Shown one piece after another: positions 9,305 to 18,218 of a stretch of 64,000 nt of DNA. Source of the DNA: Paenibacillus woosongensis (lineage in GTDB: Bacteria > Bacillota > Bacilli > Paenibacillales > Paenibacillaceae). Position 1 is the first letter of the stretch. Each line of letters begins with the position of its first letter. Under the pieces are notes generated by a model. It ran no database searches. It was not told the DNA's origin and saw nothing but the letters and a program-made list of their open reading frames with translations. The stretch is taken from the NCBI RefSeq assembly GCF_009725165.1, contig NZ_WNZW01000003.1, positions 248,001-312,000 on the forward strand, written 5' to 3'. The position numbers and the translations under genes are program-made.

Positions 9305-9850
9305 ATGTTGACATCATATGCCATTGAACATGCGACAATTGATGATTTACAGGAAATCGTAGCTATCTATAACGAGACGATCGACAGCAGAGCTGTTACG
9401 GCTGATCTGGAGCCGGTCACGGTGGAAAGCCGCTTGAAATGGTTTGCGGAGCATACGCCGGACCGTAGGCCGCTATGGGTAGTCAGAGCCGCAGAAAACA
9501 ATGGGGCAGGTATGGCTATTGAGTATGGAAATCCGGTGATCGCCTGGCTTAGCTTCCAGTCTTTTTATGGGCGCCCTGCTTATGACGGCACAGCGGAAAT
9601 AAGCATTTACATTTCCTCAAGGTATCGCGGCCAGGGCATCGGCAGCTTGCTGATCGGGAAGGCGATTGCGGCTTGTCCTGAAATTGGAGTGAAAACCATG
9701 CTTGGCTTCGTGTTCGCCCATAACGCCGGAAGCTTGGCGCTGCTGCGCAAGCATGGGTTCGAGCAGTGGGGACTGTTGCCGCGGGTCGCCAATTTGGACG
9801 GAGAAGAGAAGGACCTTGTGATCATGGGAAGGAGGGCAAACAGCGATTAA
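9305..9850 (+). CDS. GNAT N-acetyltransferase, phosphinothricin acetyltransferase type
   Basis: 181 aa. The order [54 protein letters not shown] and the C-terminal [20 protein letters not shown] follows the Pat/YwnH group, which acetylates phosphinothricin-like compounds, methionine sulfoximine or amino acids; R-G-Q-G-I-G is the acetyl-CoA pyrophosphate loop. The frame extends to 9269, but AGGAG at 9292 is eight bases from the ATG at 9305. Followed 12 bases later by a second GNAT gene. Confidence 0.88.
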   Translation: MLTSYAIEHATIDDLQEIVAIYNETIDSRAVTADLEPVTVESRLKWFAEHTPDRRPLWVVRAAENNGAGMAIEYGNPVIAWLSFQSFYGRPAYDGTAEISIYISSRYRGQGIGSLLIGKAIAACPEIGVKTMLGFVFAHNAGSLALLRKHGFEQWGLLPRVANLDGEEKDLVIMGRRANSD

Positions 9851-9862
9851 GCAGCTGATTCC

Positions 9863-10345
9863 ATGGATAATAAATTGAGTTTGCGTTTGTATGCAGCAAT
9901 TGACAAAGAAGCATTGGAACGTTTCGTCCTTCCAGAGGAACAGGTTGTTTTCAGCGCTTTGCCGAAGGACGTTCTGGATGAAGCGATTCAGGATAAGTGC
10001 ATGTATCCGGTGGTTATTGCATCTGAGGACATTCTTGCCGGCTTTTTTATTCTACATGAAGGGCCGGATATCGGGGAGTTTACCGCAAATCCAAATGCGA
10101 TGCTGCTCCGTTCCTTCTCCATCGATTACCGCTATCAAGGGCAAGGGATTGCCAAAATGGCGATGCTTGAGCTGCCCGAATTCATGAAATCCCGCTTTCC
10201 CGGGAGAAATGAAGTCGTGTTAGCCGTAAATAAGCGCAATAAAACAGCCCAGTCCGTGTATTTGGCGGCGGGCTTCCAAGATAAAGGCAGATTGATCGAA
10301 GGTCCAATCGGACCGCAGCATATTTACCATCTGGCGCTAGATTAG
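9863..10345 (+). CDS. GNAT family N-acetyltransferase
   Basis: 160 aa single-domain acetyltransferase. The acetyl-CoA loop is YRYQGQGIAKMAML near residue 90, and LAVNKRNKTAQSVYLAAGF is the usual beta5-alpha4 section. Substrate not predictable. It lies 12 bases after the preceding GNAT gene and is probably expressed with it. Confidence 0.87.
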   Translation: MDNKLSLRLYAAIDKEALERFVLPEEQVVFSALPKDVLDEAIQDKCMYPVVIASEDILAGFFILHEGPDIGEFTANPNAMLLRSFSIDYRYQGQGIAKMAMLELPEFMKSRFPGRNEVVLAVNKRNKTAQSVYLAAGFQDKGRLIEGPIGPQHIYHLALD

Positions 10346-10366
10346 AGTGATGAGTATGTATAGCAA

Positions 10367-10413
10367 AAGAGCTGTTCCCAAGTGCAATTTACACTGTCAA
10401 GGGAACAGCTCTT
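10367..10413. terminator. Bidirectional terminator between convergent genes
   Basis: AAGAGCTGTTCCC and GGGAACAGCTCTT form a 13-bp perfect stem; the loop contains a further AGTG/CACT pair. On the minus strand the stem is followed by TTTTGC, so it also fits the converging GYF_2 gene. Confidence 0.87.
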
Positions 10414-10444
10414 GTTATGTTATTTCGATTGAAGTCAGCTGACT

Positions 10445-11209
10445 CTATATGAACGCTCCGAAAAAACCTTTGAGGAAACCATAAACAAAACCGACGGAAA
10501 AGCCGATGACTAGCATTACGATCGCATAGGATGGAAATTGGCGCAACCGGTATGCCCGGATAAACATATACACTGGAACGATCAAGAACCACCACACAGA
10601 CGTCGTACGATGGCCGGAACGCTGGAGTTCGTTTTTATCCAGCGAGCAAAATAGAGCATATAGCCCGAACATGAGGATTGTTATTACGAAACCGAAACCG
10701 AAGAAAGCCCCAGCGTCCCGAGCGAGAAGATGTATAAGATTGCCAATGCCAGCAACCGCAACAAGCAGCCAAACGTATGTATTGTTTACTTTTTGCAAAG
10801 GATATTGGCCGGGAGCCACATGAGCCCCGGTATGCTGTCCCGGATAGATCCGCACTCCAGTGACATGGCCTCCAGGCGGATATCCTGCTGGTCCAGGAAC
10901 CGTGCCGGGCTGCGAGCCGGGATAAGCTTGGCCTGCGGGCGTCTGATTTGAATATGCTCCGTTATATGGAGAACGGCCTTGTTCTGCCTGCGAGCCGCTG
11001 CCGGGCGCAAACATGATATGATTAATCAGTTCTGTCGAGGATAGCGGCACCCAATCAGCCATTCCATCGGTCCAAACCATTGTACCCGGATGCAGCTCGC
11101 GGTAGATGTAATAGTCTCTTTGCATCTGTCCGATGATAACCGGTCCTTTAATGATGTCGTTATGTACATAGTACCAGGGAACCGGACTGGTGTTATAATT
11201 GTTTCCCAT
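10445..11209 (-). CDS. GYF_2 (DUF4339) domain membrane protein
   Basis: 254 aa. Residues about 8-60 form a GYF_2 domain (PWYYVHNDIIKGPVIIGQM through GTMVWTDGMADWVPL), a proline-peptide-like adaptor fold. A Pro/Gly/Gln/Tyr-rich linker follows (about residues 75-140), then four hydrophobic segments to the end, close to the layout of bacterial GYF_2 proteins with DUF805-like or unnamed membrane tails. AGGAT lies a few bases before the ATG at 11209. Function unknown; the cytosolic GYF_2 domain suggests a recruitment role (inference). Confidence 0.8.
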   Translation of the reverse strand: MGNNYNTSPVPWYYVHNDIIKGPVIIGQMQRDYYIYRELHPGTMVWTDGMADWVPLSSTELINHIMFAPGSGSQAEQGRSPYNGAYSNQTPAGQAYPGSQPGTVPGPAGYPPGGHVTGVRIYPGQHTGAHVAPGQYPLQKVNNTYVWLLVAVAGIGNLIHLLARDAGAFFGFGFVITILMFGLYALFCSLDKNELQRSGHRTTSVWWFLIVPVYMFIRAYRLRQFPSYAIVMLVIGFSVGFVYGFLKGFFGAFI

Positions 11210-11394
11210 GAATATCATCCTGCCTTTTGAAAAAAGATTTGCAAAATATAGCATAATATCCTCAATAGTACCATGGAATTACATAGAAGTAACGAGGCAG
11301 CTGAAGTTTTTGAGCGAAAAAAGTCAATATTTGCTATTATTAATCCATATTAAAAATAGAGAGAAACTAATCGAAACCGTAGGAGTGGTTGAAA

Positions 11395-12621
11395 ATGAGC
11401 ATATTGGAGACGATCCGCCAGCCGAAGCAGCGCAAGCTGCTGATGAGCGCAGGGCTGAGCTGGATGTTTGATGCGATGGATGTCGGCATGCTGTCATTCA
11501 TTATCGCCGACTTAAGCCTGAAGTGGCAGCTGTCCCCTCAGCAAACCGGTCTATTTACGAGCATCAACTCGATCGGCATGGTCTTCGGGGCGGCCATCGC
11601 CGGTTATATGGCGGACAAATACGGACGAAAATCGGTGCTGCTATGGACGCTGCTGATCTTCTCGCTCGCGACAGGCTTGTCGGCCGCAGCCACCGGATTT
11701 GCAGTCCTGTGCATCCTCCGGTTTATTGCCGGTTTTGGCCTGGGAGGGGAGTTGCCCGTTGCCTCGACGCTGGTGTCGGAATCGGTTCAATCTAAGGATC
11801 GGGGGAGGGCGGTTGTGCTGCTGGAGAGCTTTTGGGCGGCAGGCTGGATTGCTGCGGCATTGATCGCCTATTTCGTGATTCCGAAATATGGCTGGCAAGC
11901 GGCCTTTATTATCGGCGGGCTGCCAGCGCTATATGCCCTATATTTGCGCAGGGCGATTGAGGATCCGCCGAGATATACGAAGCAAACGGCAGAGAAGGGA
12001 AACCGGGCAGCGTCTTTTCGCCAGAGGTTCAAATCGGTGTGGGCCAAGCCTCATCGCCGTGCGACGATTATGCTGTGGGTGCTCTGGTTTACCGTCGTAT
12101 TTTCTTACTACGGTATGTTCCTGTGGCTTCCATCGGTTATGATGCTTAAAGGGTTCAGTCTCGTCAAGAGCTTTGAATACGTTTTGATCATGACGCTGGC
12201 CCAGCTTCCCGGTTACTTTACGGCGGCCTATTTCATAGAGAAATTTGGCCGTAAATTCGTTCTCGTTCTCTACCTTGTACTTACCGCTGTGAGTGCGGCA
12301 TGGTTTGGCCTGGCAACTACGGAAGGCGCATTGATCGCTGCCGGGATTTGTTTGTCGTTTTTCAATCTTGGCGCTTGGGGCGGGATGTACGCTTATACGC
12401 CTGAGCTGTATCCGACCAGCGTACGGTCCACGGGAGTCGGTCTGGCGGCCTCGTTTGGACGAGTCGGCGGCATACTTGCGCCATATATGGTCGGGATGCT
12501 TGTTGCCAGGCATTATGAGATCGGGTACATTTTCGGCATCTTTTTTGTGACCATCCTCATTGGTGCGGCAGCTGTGCTGTGGCTCGGGACAGAGACGAAA
12601 GGCAAAGAGCTGGAGGATTAG
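11395..12621 (+). CDS. MFS transporter, NiaP/aromatic-acid symporter type
   Basis: 408 aa, 12 membrane helices. The start WMFDAMDVGMLSF places the conserved Asp of aromatic acid and niacin carriers in helix 1. GYMADKYGRKSVL is the loop 2-3 motif, RFIAGFGLGGELPVAS the helix 4 motif and ELYPTSVRSTGVGLAASFGRVGG the late loop signature (split here only for reading). It resembles B. subtilis NiaP more than sugar porters, but the substrate is not proven and no niacin-regulator site was seen. GTAGGAG lies nine bases before the ATG; an upstream in-frame TTG was rejected. Confidence 0.85.
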   Translation: MSILETIRQPKQRKLLMSAGLSWMFDAMDVGMLSFIIADLSLKWQLSPQQTGLFTSINSIGMVFGAAIAGYMADKYGRKSVLLWTLLIFSLATGLSAAATGFAVLCILRFIAGFGLGGELPVASTLVSESVQSKDRGRAVVLLESFWAAGWIAAALIAYFVIPKYGWQAAFIIGGLPALYALYLRRAIEDPPRYTKQTAEKGNRAASFRQRFKSVWAKPHRRATIMLWVLWFTVVFSYYGMFLWLPSVMMLKGFSLVKSFEYVLIMTLAQLPGYFTAAYFIEKFGRKFVLVLYLVLTAVSAAWFGLATTEGALIAAGICLSFFNLGAWGGMYAYTPELYPTSVRSTGVGLAASFGRVGGILAPYMVGMLVARHYEIGYIFGIFFVTILIGAAAVLWLGTETKGKELED

Positions 12622-12635
12622 CTAGCATAAAGTAA

Positions 12636-12675
12636 AGCCCCTGGCTGCCGGGGAACGGGAGCTAGGGGCTGTTTT
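12636..12675 (+). terminator. Terminator after the MFS gene
   Basis: AGCCCCT pairs with AGGGGCT across a 21-base loop that itself has complementary G and C runs; GTTTT follows. Confidence 0.75.
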
Positions 12676-12678
12676 CTA

Positions 12679-13377
12679 TTATAAACTTAACTGATGGTGG
12701 TGCAGCTCTTCTCCGGGCTTCAGCGCATGTCCCGTTATGCCTAGCTTGCTGAGTTCGCTGACGAACAGATCGCCATCCTGCCGGATCAGACCGAAGGTAT
12801 TATAATGAATAGGCACGACATGGCGGGCGCTGACCCATTCCGCTGCGGTCAAAGCATCTTCTGGCCCCATCGTAAAGAAATCGCCAATCGGGATAAAGGC
12901 CAAATCGACCCGGTGGCGCGTGCCAATCAGCTGCAAGTCGGTGAACAGAGCCGTGTCTCCAGCGTGATAGATGGTAAACCCATTCAGCTCCAGCAATATC
13001 CCTGCGGGATTTCCAAGATAGACATTCGTGCCATCTACCTCTACTGAGGAGCTGTGCAAGGCCGGAGTGAATTTCAACTTACCGAATGGAAACGCGAAGG
13101 AGCCGCCAAGATTCATGCCCGTCGTTTCCAGTCCTTTGGCTGCAAAATAGTTCGCTAATTCCACAATGGCAATGATCGGGCATTGATTGTTCCGAGCAAT
13201 AGCCTCTGCGTCGCCGATATGGTCGGAATGGCCATGCGTCAGCAGTACGAAATCGGCCTCAATTTCTTCAGCGGAAACCGTGGCGACCGGGTTGCCCGTC
13301 AGGAACGGGTCGATGATCAGTTTATGTTCGCCAGTGTCGATGTGAACGGTAGAATGTCCTAAATAGGTCAGCTTCAT
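12679..13377 (-). CDS. UPF0173 metal-dependent hydrolase
   Basis: 232 aa metallo-beta-lactamase fold. Metal ligands are visible: LTHGHSDHIGD (HxHxDH, residues about 48-53), the His of ALHSSS, Asp in YHAGDTALF, and the final IHYNTFG histidine. The strand THGHSDH plus DIDPFLTGNP-like start matches the UPF0173/YtkL family, whose substrate is unknown. AGGTGAT precedes the ATG. Monocistronic and convergent with the MFS gene. Confidence 0.93.
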   Translation of the reverse strand: MKLTYLGHSTVHIDTGEHKLIIDPFLTGNPVATVSAEEIEADFVLLTHGHSDHIGDAEAIARNNQCPIIAIVELANYFAAKGLETTGMNLGGSFAFPFGKLKFTPALHSSSVEVDGTNVYLGNPAGILLELNGFTIYHAGDTALFTDLQLIGTRHRVDLAFIPIGDFFTMGPEDALTAAEWVSARHVVPIHYNTFGLIRQDGDLFVSELSKLGITGHALKPGEELHHHQLSL

Positions 13378-13533
13378 TTTATCACCTCAATAAACGTAGT
13401 CGAATCCCTACTAAATTATAACTGACTTGGGCACTGGAGTCACATTTCAACTAATTTATGCCAAAATCATAAAGGATAGTATTGTATTCGGGACTCGAAC
13501 ATGCTACGTTTTGAAGACGAGAGGGGGAGCAGA

Positions 13534-14166
13534 ATGAGCACTGCGTTTGAGCAACTGAAACAAGAGAGGATCATCGCCATTCTTCGCCATGTACCCGATG
13601 AACGGGCAGACGGATTGATTGCGGCTCTGGATCGTGCTGGAGTAGTGTTTGTGGAGGCTACGTTGAACAGCGATGGTGCTTTAGGCATGATTTCGCGCTG
13701 GCGCGAGCAGTATGGCGACCGGATGCGCATCGGAGCCGGCACGGTCCTGGATGTGAACATGGCCAAGGAAGCCGTGTCCGCAGGGGCAGAATATCTAATC
13801 GCACCGAATTTGGATGAAGCTGTCGTGAACTATGCGCGTGAACAATCGATTGACGTTTATCCAGGCGCAATGACGCCGAGCGAGATCGTCAGGGCTTGGA
13901 ATGCGGGAGCAACTGCGGTAAAAATATTTCCCATGGCCTCCATGGGGCTCGCCTATTTACGCGAAATTCGGGCTCCGCTTAGCCATATTCCGATGATCGC
14001 GACCGGAGGCGTCCGGCTGGATAATATTCATCAGTTTATTCAGGCGGGAGCGACCGCGGTCGGACTTGGCGGAAGCATCGTCAACATGGATCTCGTAAAA
14101 GAAGGCCGCTTTGATGAAATCGAGCGGAATGCAGCATTGCTCGTACAGGCGGCCCGGCGGGGTTGA
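13534..14166 (+). CDS. KDPG/KHG aldolase
   Basis: 210 aa class I aldolase of the 2-dehydro-3-deoxy-6-phosphogluconate / 4-hydroxy-2-oxoglutarate family, releasing pyruvate and glyceraldehyde-3-phosphate or glyoxylate. The catalytic Glu is in VEATLNSD (EVTL in most homologues), phosphate and substrate residues in GAGTVLD, and the Schiff-base Lys in TAVKIFPMASMG. GGVRLDN and VGLGGSIV close the barrel. The frame is open to 13501, but GAGGGGGAG directly precedes the ATG at 13534. No KDG kinase or uronate gene is adjacent, so the pathway is not fixed by context. Confidence 0.9.
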   Translation: MSTAFEQLKQERIIAILRHVPDERADGLIAALDRAGVVFVEATLNSDGALGMISRWREQYGDRMRIGAGTVLDVNMAKEAVSAGAEYLIAPNLDEAVVNYAREQSIDVYPGAMTPSEIVRAWNAGATAVKIFPMASMGLAYLREIRAPLSHIPMIATGGVRLDNIHQFIQAGATAVGLGGSIVNMDLVKEGRFDEIERNAALLVQAARRG

Positions 14167-14205
14167 CGATAAATGAAAAGAAGCTGCTTCAACTATAAAG
14201 CACAC

Positions 14206-14245
14206 CAACCAAGCTCCCTTGACATTAGCCGAGGGAGCTTGGTTG
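14206..14245. terminator. Bidirectional terminator
   Basis: CAACCAAGCTCCCT and AGGGAGCTTGGTTG form a 14-bp perfect stem between the KDPG aldolase and the converging GH-like gene. T runs are poor on both sides. Confidence 0.75.
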
Positions 14246-14259
14246 TGTTCAGGATCCGC

Positions 14260-16560
14260 TTACGGAGCGGGCCAGCTTACGGTCACTGCAGTGGATCGCG
14301 GGTGGTCGTAAGCGCTGGCCCAGTAGTAGTTGCCCGATAGAACTCGCTGCGGCCAGAAGCCGACTTCTCCTGCGGCGTCAGGCAATGCTTCCGAATGGGC
14401 GTACAGCATACCGCTTGCATCAGGCGCTAGTTCGACGTATTTGCCTCCATTGAAGGTGAAGCGCCCGTAAACTCTGGCGGCGATTTGTTCACCCGTTTCG
14501 TAATCGCACACTTTTAGCGTCACTTTTGAACGCGTACCCTCGCGGACGATATTCATTCCGCTAATGATCATCGGACGGAGGCTTGTGCTGGAGGTCGTGG
14601 CCGAAGCAATTTCGGAAGCGGGACCGACGTTGCCGCTAATGTCTTTGGCCGCAATCTTGTAGTAGTATGTCGTATCAGGCAGCAGGCCGCGGTCTTTATA
14701 AGTCAGGTTGCGGGACTGGCCAGCGATGTTGACGGAATCAGGTTCGAAATCGGGATCAGTGCTGCGGTAAATGACGTATTCCTCAATATCCGAATCGTCG
14801 AATGCCCTGCCGTATTGGAGGATAATGCTCTGGTAGTCGAAGGTTTCGGCGAATGGCTGTTCGTTCACGGCGGTCGGCGGAGTCACATCTTCAGGCGTTA
14901 CCGCCCACTTTACTCCGCCTGGTCCCCAAGCTGAAGGCAGCCAGCGAATTGAATCATAATGATGCATGGCGATACCCCCGAAGGCGGGATTCCCGCTGAA
15001 CCAGGCATAGACCTTATCTAGCTCGCTCTCCATATATGTCCGGCCCTCCTCCCGAAAGGTAATGGTTTCCGGGTCTCCGCTGTTGGCAATATCAAGCGTT
15101 TCTACACCAATCACGACCGAATTCGGCTTGCCGATCAAATTGGCATAATCGACTTCGCCTTGAGCATGGGCGATGATACCGGCGCTGCCTTCCGCGCTAT
15201 CGCGATAGTCCATGATTGTAATATAATCGCTCATGTCCTGAATATGCTCGGACAGCCATTTCGATTGTCCGTTCCATGTAATATCTTTGGCCGGGTCGTT
15301 ACTGTCAAACCACCTAGGGATGGCCGGACCGAACGGCAAGGCGATTCCAGCAGTATCTCTACGAGCTATTAGCTGTTCCATAATATCGAGATACTGAAGC
15401 TGAACGGAGGGCTTTTGCAGTCTGAAGTCCGGCAGGATATACGGTTCGATGTCTACGTTTACGCCGTCGAATTGCTCGTTAGGAGCTGACGACAGGTTGT
15501 AATTTATCACCTTTTCCATTTCACGGATCGCCAGCTCGTGATAGGGGGTTAATGCTCCGAAATAGGGAGGGACCGTACCGCCGGCGATGCAGGCATGGAC
15601 TTTAAAGCCGTTATCGTGAGCCCAAGCTAAGAAATCCCTGACTTTGCCGGGTTCATCCTCCAGGATGTCGATGCCTTCATATGGGAATACGCCCAGATAG
15701 AAGGTCGTTACCGAATCGGAGCCGAAGGTAGCCGTATCGTCTGCAAAAGCCTTAAGAGCGCTGCGCGATCCTGGGTTGAGAAATAAGTTATAGGCGGCTT
15801 TTTCCCAAATCCATATGGCCCGGTCCTGCCGCTCCAACACAATCTCTTCCGGGATCACTTCTCCGTTCTTTACGTAAACCGTCAAGCTGCGGCCGATATT
15901 CCCGAATTGGTCGATAGCTCTGGCCTCGATACTTGAGGTGCGGTTTGGAGCTGAATCGGCATCCCACATATACTCGTAGATCTCCCCGGAACCGCTCGCG
16001 GCATTCCATGAACCGCCGTTCAACCTGACTTCTACCGTTTGCACAGGATTTAAAGCGTAGACGGATAAGGCTACGGATATTTGTCCTTCGACGAGGGAGC
16101 CGTCAAGCGGCTGATCAATGCGTACTAGGGGAGGGGAGGAGATTGGATTATCCACCTCGATCCGTTTGACCGGGGTTGTTACTCCGTATCTGGTAACGCT
16201 GTCCAGTCCACGTGCCACGAGGTTGATTTCGCCGTGGTACCGGCTGGTGTCCAGCTCGGCATACCATGTGCCTGTCTCGGTTCCGCTCAAATTGCTCATG
16301 TGCGTATCGAGCTGTTCCCGTCCGTTCACGATCAGCTTGATATCGTAGACGTCCGTATAATGCCCGGAAATGATGACCTGGCCTGCTTCTACTTGCGTCC
16401 CATCGCTATGGGAATCGATCGTGATTTGCGAAAGGCCCCGGGCTGCCGGAAGCTGATGAATGGGGAACAACGGCATAATACCGACGACGAGCATCATGAC
16501 CAGCCATTTGAAGAGCAAAGGGAGGACGCGTGACTTCCTGCCTGTCGCATGACATGACAT
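14260..16560 (-). CDS. Secreted GH18-like barrel protein with Ig-like and FN3-like domains
   Basis: 766 aa exported protein. The N-terminus has Arg/Lys followed by a 25-residue hydrophobic segment (LPLLFKWLVMMLVVGIMPLF). Two Ig/cadherin-like modules follow (about residues 45-135 and 140-235), then a TIM-barrel-like domain from DRAIWIWEKAAYN to about residue 570, a fibronectin-III-like module and a C-terminal beta domain. FDGVNVDIEPY corresponds to the GH18 DGxDxDxE strand with the second Asp as Asn; the acid Glu is kept. IMDYRDSA fits the GH18 strand-6 M-x-Y-D motif. Glycan hydrolysis or binding is inferred. GAGAGGGAT precedes the ATG at 16560; a cre site lies upstream. The next gene upstream encodes a shorter paralogue. 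Confidence 0.75.
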   Translation of the reverse strand: MSCHATGRKSRVLPLLFKWLVMMLVVGIMPLFPIHQLPAARGLSQITIDSHSDGTQVEAGQVIISGHYTDVYDIKLIVNGREQLDTHMSNLSGTETGTWYAELDTSRYHGEINLVARGLDSVTRYGVTTPVKRIEVDNPISSPPLVRIDQPLDGSLVEGQISVALSVYALNPVQTVEVRLNGGSWNAASGSGEIYEYMWDADSAPNRTSSIEARAIDQFGNIGRSLTVYVKNGEVIPEEIVLERQDRAIWIWEKAAYNLFLNPGSRSALKAFADDTATFGSDSVTTFYLGVFPYEGIDILEDEPGKVRDFLAWAHDNGFKVHACIAGGTVPPYFGALTPYHELAIREMEKVINYNLSSAPNEQFDGVNVDIEPYILPDFRLQKPSVQLQYLDIMEQLIARRDTAGIALPFGPAIPRWFDSNDPAKDITWNGQSKWLSEHIQDMSDYITIMDYRDSAEGSAGIIAHAQGEVDYANLIGKPNSVVIGVETLDIANSGDPETITFREEGRTYMESELDKVYAWFSGNPAFGGIAMHHYDSIRWLPSAWGPGGVKWAVTPEDVTPPTAVNEQPFAETFDYQSIILQYGRAFDDSDIEEYVIYRSTDPDFEPDSVNIAGQSRNLTYKDRGLLPDTTYYYKIAAKDISGNVGPASEIASATTSSTSLRPMIISGMNIVREGTRSKVTLKVCDYETGEQIAARVYGRFTFNGGKYVELAPDASGMLYAHSEALPDAAGEVGFWPQRVLSGNYYWASAYDHPRSTAVTVSWPAP

Positions 16561-16603
16561 CGTGAATCCCTCTCTTTCCGCGGGATCAACACCGCTCCAA
16601 TAT

Positions 16604-16619
16604 TTGTAAACGTTTACAG
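16604..16619 (-). promoter_or_regulatory. cre site (CcpA operator) upstream of the large GH-like gene
   Basis: TTGTAAACGTTTACAG matches the cre consensus WTGNAARCGNWWWCAW in all but the last position and is nearly palindromic. It is 45 bases upstream of the start codon at 16560, where CcpA would block initiation or elongation during growth on preferred sugars. Confidence 0.7.
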
Positions 16620-16691
16620 CATCCATTGTAGCGGTTAAAAATTTAGAAGAGCAACGGCCTTAAATCGACCATATTACAGCTCAGGATATCC

Positions 16692-16749
16692 AAAAAAGCT
16701 CTTTCCGCTTTTGGATGAATATGGATCATTCCAAAATTGGAGAGAGCTT
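16692..16749 (-). terminator. Terminator of the small GH-like gene
   Basis: Read on the minus strand, AAGCTCTCTCC pairs with GGAAAGAGCTT around an inner TTTTGGA/TCCAAAA stem, followed by TTTTTT. It lies 40 bases after the stop of the 303-aa gene and separates it from the cre-controlled gene. Confidence 0.8.
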
Positions 16750-16789
16750 CAAGGTGAGGCAGGCTTTAATGTTTAGGATGAACAGCAGA

Positions 16790-17701
16790 CTACGGCTTGC
16801 TGCGTTGAGCCATTTCCATCATTCCGACGAGGTCATGAACGGCGATGCCCGCATACGAGCTGTAAGCTCTGCCGAGCTGATCCAGATAGAGCAGCTGTGT
16901 ATTCATATAGTCGTATCCTTCCTCGTAGAAGGATACCTGATTGCCTTCCGAAGAATACTTGGTCTCTACGCCGGTATATATGCGCTTGTTCAATTTCTCC
17001 GCCTCCTGGAGCTCCTCTTTGGCCAGTTTAATGACGGCATCGGCGCTATCGCGGTAAGACATCAGGGTCACAGAATCAAATTGGGAGATCATCCAGGAGC
17101 TTAATGACATTTCTGAATCGCTTGCCGCATATTTATCTAACCAGAAAGGCAAATCGGCAGCGATCGGCAGCTTCAGGTTTGCGGCCTCCTGAGTAAGATA
17201 TTTTACATTGGACTGCCACTGCTTAATGACGTTATTGATGTCGTTCTTCCACTCGGGCAAAAGATAAGGTTCAATATCCACATGAACGCCCGTAAATTGT
17301 TCTTCTTCAACAGCCGACGCTTGATAGCTGCGAATCCAGTTCATGAAGCTTGTCAGTTGAGAGCGGTTAGACTCCAGCGCCCAGTTCGGTGCTCCGTTCA
17401 AGGCATGAACCTGGATGCCGAGCGCATTTGCTTTGTAGATGAATTGCTTGTAATGAGGGATGTCTACACGTGTGCTGATTTGCAAATAAATCATGCGGAT
17501 GCCTTCTGAAGCGGAAAATGCCAGAAGCTCTTCGGTCTGCGTTTCGATCAGTTTAGTATTCCACAGCCATGTGGCTTTGGGAAGCTTGCCGGTTGCAGCG
17601 GCCTTGGTTGCAGAGGGAGCAGTTATAGTACCGAATATGATCATGCTTGCGATGAGCAAGAAGAAGAGACGCCGGAGAGAAGGATTTGCAGGTAAACTCA
17701 T
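16790..17701 (-). CDS. Secreted GH18-like barrel protein, single-domain paralogue
   Basis: 303 aa: a signal peptide (RRLFFLLIASMIIFGTITAPSA region) followed by one TIM-barrel-like domain beginning KATWLWNTKLI. It shares with the 766-aa neighbour the strands FTGVHVDIEPYLLPEW, VTLMSYRDSADAV, YTGVETKY and the FYEEGYDYMNTQL helix. The GH18 DGxDxDxE motif appears as TGVHVDIE: the last Asp and catalytic Glu are kept, the first two acids are not. AAGGAG lies before the ATG. It has its own terminator. Likely a secreted polysaccharide-active or polysaccharide-binding protein; substrate unknown. Confidence 0.75.
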   Translation of the reverse strand: MSLPANPSLRRLFFLLIASMIIFGTITAPSATKAAATGKLPKATWLWNTKLIETQTEELLAFSASEGIRMIYLQISTRVDIPHYKQFIYKANALGIQVHALNGAPNWALESNRSQLTSFMNWIRSYQASAVEEEQFTGVHVDIEPYLLPEWKNDINNVIKQWQSNVKYLTQEAANLKLPIAADLPFWLDKYAASDSEMSLSSWMISQFDSVTLMSYRDSADAVIKLAKEELQEAEKLNKRIYTGVETKYSSEGNQVSFYEEGYDYMNTQLLYLDQLGRAYSSYAGIAVHDLVGMMEMAQRSKP

Positions 17702-18218
17702 GTTGTCCAGCTCCTTAATAATAAATTATTCACAAAATAGGACTATGGTGGCGGGAAGATGAAATGATTTCATGATATGTGTTACTTCCAGGCCCTACCT
17801 CCTATTTTTTCTTTACCGTATGAAAAATACATGAAAGAATTGGTTATAAATGCACTATATCATATAAAATGATAATTTTGTCGAAATTTGTCTAGTTCTT
17901 TAGTATGATTTTTAGGAATTATCGTTTCATCTGCCTACTTTTTGGGTATTTATTCAGGTTTGAAAGAAGTAATTTTTCAACGAAAATAGGATGACATACA
18001 TATAGCCAGTGCACGGTAAAGAGGCTGTACGCCTATAGGGAACTTGTTCCTGTAATGTTTACGATAATTTTTTGTAAGCGATTACAATTGGAAGGGAGTA
18101 CTTAGAAGTCGATTTAGGCATGCAAATCACTGTTTCAAAACCGATATATTGGCTAAACTATTATTAAAAATTTAAATATATAGGTATAAAAGACCTCGGA
18201 AAAAGGAGCTATCCTGGC
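17702..18218. other. 517-base gene-free region with a cre site
   Basis: AT-rich in its first half. No ORF with a ribosome site was seen. It holds a perfect cre match at 18072-18087 and a short dyad GGAAC-TT-GTTCC near 18040-18051. The promoters of the leftward GH-like gene and of the rightward 51-aa ORF should both be here. Confidence 0.5.
18072..18087. promoter_or_regulatory. Perfect cre consensus site
   Basis: TTGTAAGCGATTACAA fits WTGNAARCGNWWWCAW at every position. It is 132 bases before the 51-aa ORF and 371 bases before the leftward GH-like gene, so the controlled gene is ambiguous. Confidence 0.7.

Noticed and set aside
18030-18060. Possible c-di-GMP riboswitch upstream of the 51-aa ORF
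   Set aside because: A short GGAAC-TT-GTTCC dyad is present but none of the conserved aptamer blocks could be found.
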